Positions 37,688 to 44,423 of a stretch of DNA of 64,000 nt are shown one piece after another (position 1 is the stretch's first letter; every line of letters begins with the position of its first letter). The notes under the pieces are model-generated. The model was not told the DNA's origin. It did no database searches and worked only from the letters and a program-made list of their open reading frames with translations. Where the stretch lies: positions 1 to 64,000 of the forward strand of contig NZ_JAODAB010000009.1 in the NCBI RefSeq assembly GCF_025336485.1. The letters run 5' to 3'. A program made the position numbers and the translations under genes. The stretch is from Pseudomonas citri (GTDB lineage Bacteria; Pseudomonadota; Gammaproteobacteria; Pseudomonadales; Pseudomonadaceae).

Positions 37688-38467
37688 TTAATTTGTCTGG
37701 TTGAGCACCTGGAGGATCGCCGCACTTTGCGCGTCCGGCGCGCCATCGAAGCGGGTGGGCCGGTAGTGCATCTGGAAGGCCGCCAGCACATGGTGGGTGG
37801 CTACATCCCATTCGCCGGTCTGCGGCGTTGGGTAGCCGAGGCGAGCCAGCTCGGTCTGGAACCAACCGGCGCTGGGCAACTGCGTGGCGAAAATGGCTTG
37901 CTGGCGGGCCACGGCCTGCTCGTCCGGCCAGATGCCCAGGCCCGCCTGCGCCAGGCGCTTCCAGGGGAACAGCGGCCCCGGGTCCAGCTTGCGCAGGGGG
38001 GCGATGTCGCTGTGACCGATGATGCCGCGGGGATTGATGCCATTGCGCTGGACGATGTCCTTGAGCAAGACGATCAAGGCCTGGACTTGCGCTTCGCTGT
38101 AGGGGTACCAGAGACGCCCGGTCGGTGTGTCGACAAAACCCGGGTTGACGATTTCGATGCCGATGGAGCTGGAGTTGAGCCAGGTCCGGCCCTCCCATTC
38201 ACTTTCCCCGGCGTGCCAGGCCCGCCGGTTTTCATCCACGAGCTTGTAGATAGTCGCGCCTTTGTCATCGCCGATCAGGTAATGGGCACTGACTTCGCCA
38301 TGGGTCAGCAAGGCCAGGGAACGCTCCAGGGACGCCGAGGTGTAATGCACCACCACAAACTGGATGCGACTGTCCTGGTTCGCGGACGGGTGGCGGGTAT
38401 CGAGCCGGGGACCGCTGGCACAACCGGCCAACACCAACAACGCAACAATGAGCGAGACGAATTTCAT
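37688..38467 (-). CDS. ampDh2: N-acetylmuramoyl-L-alanine amidase, AmpDh2-type lipoprotein
   Basis: A 259-residue lipoprotein with lipobox LAGC and acylated Cys16. The amidase_2 domain shows zinc-ligand regions VVVHYTSA (about residue 39) and GIIGHSDIAP (about residue 150), plus the NSSSIGIEIVN core. A C-terminal peptidoglycan-binding-like region follows (about 190-255). Length equals P. aeruginosa AmpDh2 (259 aa), an outer-membrane-attached periplasmic amidase that cleaves the stem peptide from peptidoglycan and contributes to beta-lactamase regulation. It lies in the same algB-kinB-ampDh2 order as PA5483-PA5485. Confidence 0.93.
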   Translation of the reverse strand: MKFVSLIVALLVLAGCASGPRLDTRHPSANQDSRIQFVVVHYTSASLERSLALLTHGEVSAHYLIGDDKGATIYKLVDENRRAWHAGESEWEGRTWLNSSSIGIEIVNPGFVDTPTGRLWYPYSEAQVQALIVLLKDIVQRNGINPRGIIGHSDIAPLRKLDPGPLFPWKRLAQAGLGIWPDEQAVARQQAIFATQLPSAGWFQTELARLGYPTPQTGEWDVATHHVLAAFQMHYRPTRFDGAPDAQSAAILQVLNQTN

Positions 38468-38571
38468 GGCGGAAAAGCAATACACACTGGATTTAATGCA
38501 ACAGTGTAACGTATTGCCCGGCAATGAGTTGGCTCGCCTCTGCGGGTGACACAAAATGGAACAATTGCCGG

Positions 38572-40629
38572 TCACCCCATTTCCACGCGGTTACGCCCAG
38601 CATTTTTTGCTCTATAGAGCGCCTGATCGGCTCTTTTGAGCACAGAATCGCTGTTTTCGCCGGTTTTGAACGCCGTCATGCCAATGGACACGGTCACCGT
38701 CACCGGCTCGCCCTTGAAGTGGAAGGGGCAGGCCTCGATGGCGGCGCGCAAGTTCTCCGCGAGCTTCGTCCCGGCAGCCAATGGTGTATCAGGTATTAGC
38801 AGGACAAACTCCTCACCGCCAAACCGGGCGATGAAATCGCTGCCGCGCAAGCGCTTGCGCAGGACCGAGGCAATGAGCTTGAGCACTCGGTCGCCGGCCA
38901 GGTGACCATAGTTGTCGTTGATGCGCTTGAAATGATCGAGGTCGAGCATGGCCAGCAACAGGCTGTTGCCCTGCCGCTGCCATTGCGCGACTTCGTGCTC
39001 CAGACGTTCCGACCAGGCCGCACGATTGGGCAGCCCGGTGAGCGGGTCGATGAGTGCTTTTTGTCGCTGCTCTTCGAGGTTTTCCCGGACGATCAGCGCA
39101 TCCTGCTCCATCAACGCCACACGCTCGGCCAGGCTTTTCAGGCGAGCCGAGACTTCCTGTTCCCGCTGGTCGCGTTGCTTCTGATGCTGGTCCATGGTGC
39201 CCAGCAAGCCTTCGAGGTGGTTTTCCAGCACCTGCTTGAGGCCTTCCAGGTCATCGGCTTGCTGCACGCTGCTCTGCAGGCCATCTACCTGCTCGCGGAT
39301 CTGCGAGTCCATTTCCCTGGACGCCGACAGGTTGTCGGCATGGTCTTCACTGGCGGCCCGCAGGCTGCTCTGGAACGACTCGAGCCGGTCATTGAGCCGT
39401 TGCAGGTACGCTTCGAATTCGTGCTGGCCACTGTCCGTGATCGCCAGCATCAGCACCGCGAGGTCATCGAGGACCGGCAGCAATTCATACCAATTCAAAC
39501 CGTTTTTCAGCCGTTCACGCATCGACTCGGCTTGAGGTCGATGCCGCTCGGGCAAGGTCAGGTCGCCCAACAGGCCCAGCAGCGTGTCCTCGATGTGCTT
39601 GGCGACCGAACTGTACGAGGGCTCCGGCGAGTCGGGCAGGGCGTAGTGGGCGTCATCCGCATCGCCAGCGAGCGTGGGCTCGACAGACTCCTCCGAGGCA
39701 GGCTCGGCGGGCAGGGCTTGTACGGCGGCCTCTGGCAGCAGCTCATCGGGACTCTCGCGCAGGGACGGCGACACGTCCTGGTCATCAGCCCTGGAGATCG
39801 GCTCGGCGGTTTCGGTCGGTTCGTCGGACGGCTCCGTCTCTTCGGCGGCAAGCGCCGGGGCAGGGTCCGGAACAGGCTCGATCACTGGCGGCACGACGGC
39901 GACGGGCTCGGAGGGCGCTGGCGCTGTTGGTGCGGGCACCTCTTCCCGCGCCTCTTCCGGCGCGACGGCAGGAGAGGGGACCGGAGCTGACGCGAGCGTC
40001 GTCGCATCGATATCCGGGACCACGGGGGACGGCAGCGACGTCTCGGGCGCGGACACCACGCTGTCCTGGGTCTTCTCTGGCAGCAGGGACGTCTCTTGCT
40101 CTGGGCCGGCGCCACCAAACAGCCGTTGCAGCAAGCCCGGTCGACTCGGCTCGGCCGGTGTTTGCAGCGCGCTCAACGCCTTGCCCTGCAAGCCGCTCAA
40201 TTCGCCGAGCAGCAGCGGTATCTCCCGCGCCTGGCCGACCCGGTCCTCCAGTTGCTTGGCAAATTTCTTCAGGGGACGACTGACTTCCTTGGGCAGCGGC
40301 AGGGTTTGTAGCTGCGCGACCAACGCCGTCAACGCAGCGGTCATTTGTTCGAGCCGGGTCTCGCGGCGCTGCTCGGAATCGAGCACGGCTTTCTCCAGGC
40401 GTGGCAACAGGGCGGCGAGGCCGGCGTCCATGTCATTGGTACGCACCACCTCGCGCATTTCCTTCATGCATTGATCGACGGCCTTGTCAGTACCTTCGGC
40501 GGCCAGGGTGCTGCGCACCAGGCCTCGACGCAGCAAGTCGAGCCGAGCGTCCCAGCGGCGCTCAAGCTTTTCCTGCTGTTCGATACTCTTGAGGTACTTC
40601 TCTCTCCAGCGTTCGGCGTCGTCGCTCAT
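38572..40629 (-). CDS. dgcH: GGDEF diguanylate cyclase with long disordered linker (DgcH-like, PA5487)
   Basis: A 685-residue cytoplasmic protein without membrane segments. The N-terminus (about 1-165) is helical and coiled-coil. A Pro/Glu/Ala-rich, probably disordered segment spans about 165-325. A helical dimerisation region and coiled coil run from about 330 to 515. The GGDEF domain is last (about 515-680) with active-site GGEEF and an inhibitory I-site RxxD five residues before it (RGSD-FIARF-GGEEF), so feedback inhibition is expected. Homologous to PA5487. Its start overlaps the stop of the EEP gene by 4 nt (ATGA). Confidence 0.9.
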   Translation of the reverse strand: MSDDAERWREKYLKSIEQQEKLERRWDARLDLLRRGLVRSTLAAEGTDKAVDQCMKEMREVVRTNDMDAGLAALLPRLEKAVLDSEQRRETRLEQMTAALTALVAQLQTLPLPKEVSRPLKKFAKQLEDRVGQAREIPLLLGELSGLQGKALSALQTPAEPSRPGLLQRLFGGAGPEQETSLLPEKTQDSVVSAPETSLPSPVVPDIDATTLASAPVPSPAVAPEEAREEVPAPTAPAPSEPVAVVPPVIEPVPDPAPALAAEETEPSDEPTETAEPISRADDQDVSPSLRESPDELLPEAAVQALPAEPASEESVEPTLAGDADDAHYALPDSPEPSYSSVAKHIEDTLLGLLGDLTLPERHRPQAESMRERLKNGLNWYELLPVLDDLAVLMLAITDSGQHEFEAYLQRLNDRLESFQSSLRAASEDHADNLSASREMDSQIREQVDGLQSSVQQADDLEGLKQVLENHLEGLLGTMDQHQKQRDQREQEVSARLKSLAERVALMEQDALIVRENLEEQRQKALIDPLTGLPNRAAWSERLEHEVAQWQRQGNSLLLAMLDLDHFKRINDNYGHLAGDRVLKLIASVLRKRLRGSDFIARFGGEEFVLLIPDTPLAAGTKLAENLRAAIEACPFHFKGEPVTVTVSIGMTAFKTGENSDSVLKRADQALYRAKNAGRNRVEMG

Positions 40630-41504
40630 TCATCGGATCCGCAGGGGGCAGGACTCAGCGCGGGGAATGCGTCGGCCGTGAGCGAACCCGGCAGACGAAT
40701 TTCAACCGCAACCGGCAGGTGATCGGAAATAGGCTGGGGCAATACCTCGACACGTTCGAGGGTCAAGGTCGGGCTCAGCAGGATATGGTCCAGGCAGCGT
40801 TGCGGACGCCAGCTGGGGAACGTCGCCTCCAGTTGCGGGGCCAGCAGGCCCAGGTCGCGCAAAGGGGACGTGTGCAGCAGGTCGTTGGCATGGGTGTTCA
40901 TGTCACCCATCAGGACCTGGTGCTTATAATCGCCGATCAGCTGGCGAATATAGGCCAACTGCATCGTTCGTGTGCGAGCACCCAGCGCCAGGTGCATCAT
41001 CACCACCACCAGAGCCTCCGGGCCCTCGCCGAAACGCGCCAAGATCGCCCCGCGCCCCTTGGGACCCGGCAACGGATGGTCTTCGATCGCCCAGGGACGC
41101 AGGCGACTCAGCACACCATTGCTGTGCTGGCCGAGACGCCCCAGGTTGCGATTGAGCTGTTGGTACCAATACGGGAACGCACCCAGTTGGGCCAGATGCT
41201 CCACTTGGTTGACGTAGCCGGACCTCAGGCTTCCGCCGTCGGCTTCCTGCAACGCCACCAGGTCGAAATCCTTCAGCAGGTCGCCGATTTTCTGCAGGTT
41301 ACCGGCCCGCCCGGGGTGCGGTAGCAAATGCTGCCAGCCACGGGTCAGGTAGTGCCGGTAGCGTTCGGTGCTGATGCCCACCTGGATGTTGAAGCTGAGC
41401 AGTCGCAGGCGACTTTCGGCGGGCAGGCCCGTGGACGTGACATGATGCTCGTTGACCCGCGGTTGATGCAGGCCAACGATACGCTCGGTGCTCCAACGGG
41501 CCAT
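40626..41504 (-). CDS. Endonuclease/exonuclease/phosphatase (EEP) family hydrolase
   Basis: A 292-residue soluble protein of the Mg2+-dependent EEP fold. Catalytic landmarks are LRLLSFNIQVG near the N-terminus, VALQEADGGS (metal-binding Glu), MGDMNTHAND (Asp and Asn) and SDHLPVAVEI (Asp-His) at the C-terminus. The family includes nucleases and lipid phosphatases, so the substrate is open. No signal peptide is visible, making a cytoplasmic role likelier. It lies between dsbA and the DGC gene with a 4-nt ATGA overlap with the latter, so they are coupled. A similar neighbour occurs near PA5488. Confidence 0.88.
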   Translation of the reverse strand: MARWSTERIVGLHQPRVNEHHVTSTGLPAESRLRLLSFNIQVGISTERYRHYLTRGWQHLLPHPGRAGNLQKIGDLLKDFDLVALQEADGGSLRSGYVNQVEHLAQLGAFPYWYQQLNRNLGRLGQHSNGVLSRLRPWAIEDHPLPGPKGRGAILARFGEGPEALVVVMMHLALGARTRTMQLAYIRQLIGDYKHQVLMGDMNTHANDLLHTSPLRDLGLLAPQLEATFPSWRPQRCLDHILLSPTLTLERVEVLPQPISDHLPVAVEIRLPGSLTADAFPALSPAPCGSDE

Positions 41505-41518
41505 GGCGTGGGCCGCGC

Positions 41519-42163
41519 TTAGTTGGCGGCAGCCTTGGTTGCCGCGCGCTCCTTGGCGATCAACTGGTCGGCCAGTTGCAGCGCTTGCTCGGCACCGCCG
41601 GCAGAGCCGATGTCAAAGCGGTACTTGCCGTTGACGATCATGGTCGGTACGCCGGTGATTTCGTATTTCTTCGCCAGCTCGCGGGCCTTCTTGATCTGGC
41701 CCTGGATGGCGAAGGAGTCAAAGGTGGCCAGGAACTTGTCCTTATCCACGCCCTGGGTTGCCAGGAAGGCCGCCATGTCTTCTTTGTCGGTCAGCTTCTT
41801 GCGTTCTTTCTGGATCGCATTGAACACCGCAGCGTGGACCTGATGTTCGACACCCATGGCTTCGAGGGTCAGGAACATCTGGCCGTGGGCATCCCATGGA
41901 CCACCGAACATGGCGGGGATGCGGACGAAATTCACGTCAGCCGGCAGTTTCTCGACCCATGGGTTGATGACTGGCTCGAACGCGTAGCAATGCGGGCAGC
42001 CGTACCAGAACAATTCCACCACTTCGATCTTGCCAGGCTCGGCCACCGGAACGGGGTTGGTCAGTTCGACGTAAGGGGCCTTCGACTCCTCGGCGGTGGC
42101 CTGGCCGGCCATGCCGAACAGGCTGGCGGCAACGAGCGCGGCGCTGATGATCAGATTACGCAT
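41519..42163 (-). CDS. dsbA: Thiol:disulfide interchange protein DsbA
   Basis: A 214-residue periplasmic oxidoreductase. A signal peptide covers residues 1-24 (ending GQATA). The active-site motif CPHC is at residues 56-59. The cis-Pro loop is TGVPTMIVNGKYRFD, and a helical insertion separates the thioredoxin halves. It oxidises cysteines of exported proteins and is re-oxidised by DsbB. It follows the cytochrome genes on the same strand but is separated from them by a terminator at 42258-42285. Confidence 0.96.
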   Translation of the reverse strand: MRNLIISAALVAASLFGMAGQATAEESKAPYVELTNPVPVAEPGKIEVVELFWYGCPHCYAFEPVINPWVEKLPADVNFVRIPAMFGGPWDAHGQMFLTLEAMGVEHQVHAAVFNAIQKERKKLTDKEDMAAFLATQGVDKDKFLATFDSFAIQGQIKKARELAKKYEITGVPTMIVNGKYRFDIGSAGGAEQALQLADQLIAKERAATKAAAN

Positions 42164-42257
42164 GCTTTACTCCTGGACAATGAGGTGACCTCGCCATGGG
42201 CGATCTTCGAGACCGGTCGCGGCGGATTCAAGTGCTTAGTGTAACGGCAGCGGCCAC

Positions 42258-42285
42258 AAAAAAGGGCGGCCAAAGCCACCCTTTT
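42258..42285 (-). terminator. Rho-independent terminator after the cytochrome c4 gene
   Basis: On the minus strand AAAGGGTGGC-tttg-GCCGCCCTTT is followed by TTTTG. It ends the cytochrome c5-c4 transcript before dsbA. Confidence 0.85.
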
Positions 42286-42362
42286 GATGCTTGCATCGAC
42301 AGATTAATCGAGCGTTAACGTTGCAAGGGGCGGACACCCCCTGCAACGCAGGCGCCAAGCTC

Positions 42363-42974
42363 TTAGTGCAGGCCCTGAATGTAGCTGGACACCGCCGCGA
42401 TATCTTCGTCGCTCAGCTTGCGCGCGATGGTGCGCATGGTCATCGCGTCGCCGTCGTTGGCGCGACCGCCTTCCTCCTTGCGGAAATCGGTCAGTTGCTT
42501 GGTCACGTACTGCGCATGCTGGCCACCCAGGTGCGGGAAGCCGGCAGCGGCGTTGCCGGCACCGTTAGGCGAATGGCAGCCAGTGCAGGCTGGCAGGCCT
42601 TTATCGAGGTTGCCGCCACGGAAAATCGCTTCGCCGCGAGCCACGAGTTTTGGATCGGCAGCGCCCACGCTACCCTTCTGGCTGGCGAAATAGGCCGCAA
42701 TATCCGCCAGGTCCTGATCGCTCAGGTTGGTCAGCAGGCCGGTCATTTCCAAGACAGTGCGCTTGTTCGACTTGATGTCGTGCAGTTGCTTGGTCAGGTA
42801 ACGCTCGCCCTGGCCCGCCAGTTTTGGAAAGTTTGGCGCCATGCTGTTGCCATCCGGACCATGGCAGGCCCCGCATACGGCCGCTTTCGCCTGGCCGGCA
42901 GTGGCGTCACCAGCGGCGTGGGCTACACCGGATATCCCCAGGGTCAACAGCAGACTCACGATCAGTTTGTTCAT
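42363..42974 (-). CDS. cc4: Diheme cytochrome c4
   Basis: A 203-residue periplasmic electron carrier with a signal peptide (1-20, ending GVAHA). Two heme-binding motifs CGACH (in KAAVCGACHGPDGN) and CTGCH (in PACTGCHSPNG) lie in two homologous c-type domains of about 90 residues, each with a distal Met (NFPKLAGQ..., ...HLGGQHAQY...). Cytochrome c4 donates electrons to cbb3-type oxidases. The gene follows the c5 gene by 46 nt on the same strand. Confidence 0.95.
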   Translation of the reverse strand: MNKLIVSLLLTLGISGVAHAAGDATAGQAKAAVCGACHGPDGNSMAPNFPKLAGQGERYLTKQLHDIKSNKRTVLEMTGLLTNLSDQDLADIAAYFASQKGSVGAADPKLVARGEAIFRGGNLDKGLPACTGCHSPNGAGNAAAGFPHLGGQHAQYVTKQLTDFRKEEGGRANDGDAMTMRTIARKLSDEDIAAVSSYIQGLH

Positions 42975-43020
42975 CAGCTAATCCAACTACGGCTAAGGGT
43001 TGAAGAGTTATGGACCGGGT

Positions 43021-43311
43021 TCACTCGCTCATCCACTGGATGATGGCTCGGTAATCCTCGGCACTGCAATCCATGCACAAACCACGCGGCGGCATCGCCT
43101 TGAAACCCTGGGTCACGTGTTGCACCAGCGTCTCCATACCTTTCGCCAACCTCGGCGTCCAAGCTTCCTGATCGCCCTTGCGGGGCGCCATGGGGAGTTG
43201 GCCGGAATGACAGGCACCACAAACACGGTTGTACACAGCTTCCGGATCCTGTGTAGCCTGAGCGCTGTAAAGCGGCATCAAGACACCGGCAGCTAGCAGC
43301 CATTTCGTCAT
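43021..43311 (-). CDS. Monoheme cytochrome c5-type protein
   Basis: A 96-residue periplasmic protein: signal peptide at 1-20 (LLAAGVLMPLYSAQA), one CxxCH heme site in NRVCGACHSGQLPMAP, and a likely distal Met in KAMPPRGLCMDCS. It also has a second Cys pair (CMDC) near the C-terminus, as in cytochrome c5 family members. It probably shuttles electrons with the adjacent cytochrome c4. It is the first gene of the leftward c5-c4 pair and diverges from engB. Confidence 0.92.
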   Translation of the reverse strand: MTKWLLAAGVLMPLYSAQATQDPEAVYNRVCGACHSGQLPMAPRKGDQEAWTPRLAKGMETLVQHVTQGFKAMPPRGLCMDCSAEDYRAIIQWMSE

Positions 43312-43501
43312 AAAACGACCTTTTCAGGGTTGGGAACGAGCTGCGTTCTAGTGCGCAATTTCGGTCGATCGCTCCCGTGTGCTTCGTCCTACGCTGGGAC
43401 AAAGCGCACACAAAATCTGCGGCATTATATACTGGCGTCACTGAAACGGAAACGAACAGCTTGCCGCGTCCATTCCCGACGCCGCCCACATCGGAAATCC
43501 C

Positions 43502-44143
43502 ATGCAACTGAAGAACCCCATCCTCGGCCTGTGCCAACAGTCCACCTTCATGCTCAGCGCCGCCAAAGTCGAGCAGTGCCCCGATGACGAAGGCTTCGAG
43601 GTGGCATTTGCCGGGCGCTCCAACGCCGGCAAATCCAGCGCCCTGAACACCCTGACCCATGCCAGCCTGGCCCGCACGTCGAAAACGCCGGGACGCACGC
43701 AGCTCTTGAACTTCTTCAAGCTAGACGACGAACGCCGTTTGGTCGACTTGCCCGGTTACGGGTACGCCAAGGTGCCGATTCCGCTCAAGCAGCACTGGCA
43801 GCGTCACCTGGAAGCCTACCTGGGCAGCCGCGAGAGTTTGAAAGGGCTGATCCTGATGATGGACATCCGCCATCCGATGACCGATTTCGACACGCTGATG
43901 CTTGACTGGGCCGTCGCCAGCGGTATGCCGATGCACATCCTGCTGACCAAGGCCGACAAGCTGACCTACGGCGCGGCCAAGAACACCTTGCTCAAAGTCC
44001 AGTCGCAGATCCGCAAGGGCTGGGGCGATGCGATCACCATCCAGCTGTTTTCGGCACCCAAGCGCATGGGGCTGGAAGAGGCCTATACCGTGCTGGCCAA
44101 TTGGATGGAACTGGCGGACAAGGGCAGCGACGAGGCGGAATAA
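43502..44143 (+). CDS. engB: Ribosome biogenesis GTPase EngB (YihA/YsxC)
   Basis: A 213-residue TRAFAC-class GTPase needed for 50S assembly. G1 GRSNAGKSS (38-46), G2 region KTPGRTQ, G3 DLPGYGYA and G4 TKADKL are all intact. Length is normal (E. coli 210). The ATG at 43502 ([16 protein letters not shown]) matches the family start. It converges on the ersA-polA region, as in E. coli (polA-spf-yihA) and P. aeruginosa (PA5492-ersA-polA). Confidence 0.96.
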   Translation: MQLKNPILGLCQQSTFMLSAAKVEQCPDDEGFEVAFAGRSNAGKSSALNTLTHASLARTSKTPGRTQLLNFFKLDDERRLVDLPGYGYAKVPIPLKQHWQRHLEAYLGSRESLKGLILMMDIRHPMTDFDTLMLDWAVASGMPMHILLTKADKLTYGAAKNTLLKVQSQIRKGWGDAITIQLFSAPKRMGLEEAYTVLANWMELADKGSDEAE

Positions 44144-44157
44144 GCCAAATCGCAGGC

Positions 44158-44200
44158 AAAAAAAACCCCGGACTTCGTATGGGGAGGGGGAAGTTCGGGG
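44158..44200 (-). terminator. Terminator of the ErsA-like sRNA
   Basis: An 11-bp stem with one mismatch, closed by a 12-nt loop rich in C, is followed by eight U residues on the minus strand. Confidence 0.9.
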
Positions 44201-44288
44201 TCCAAGTTCCGGACCGCTAGGGCGGGGTCCAGATATCTGCCAACACTTAACACAACATAGGAGCATTGAAGGGCTTCACCAGCCATTC
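44160..44288 (-). ncRNA. ersA: ErsA-like (Spot 42-position) small regulatory RNA
   Basis: Minus-strand sRNA between engB and polA, about 129 nt. Its 3' end is a strong terminator: CCCCG-A-ACTTC pairs with GAAGT-C-CGGGG and eight U follow (44158-44200). Its 5' end is placed 6-7 nt after a near-perfect AlgU box (44295-44322). In P. aeruginosa the ErsA sRNA (about 132 nt) lies between PA5492 and polA, is AlgU-dependent, binds Hfq and regulates envelope and exopolysaccharide genes such as algC. Position, orientation, promoter class and length agree; I cannot align the sequence to ErsA from memory. Confidence 0.8.
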
Positions 44289-44294
44289 AAACTC

Positions 44295-44322
44295 TCTGAG
44301 TAGCAGTTCACGGGTTTAGTTC
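44295..44322 (-). promoter_or_regulatory. AlgU (sigma-22) promoter of the ErsA-like sRNA
   Basis: On the minus strand GAACTA, a 17-nt spacer and TCAGA match the AlgU/RpoE consensus GAACTT-N16/17-TCTGA at nearly every position. Transcription should start at about 44287-44289. Confidence 0.75.
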
Positions 44323-44423
44323 AGATTATTTTTGGAAATAGCCGTAGGAATTTTCCGAACTAAAGCCATGCGGCGAGAGGCCCCCCCCTCGCCACAGAGT
44401 CCGCTCACTTATCTGGCAACGCC

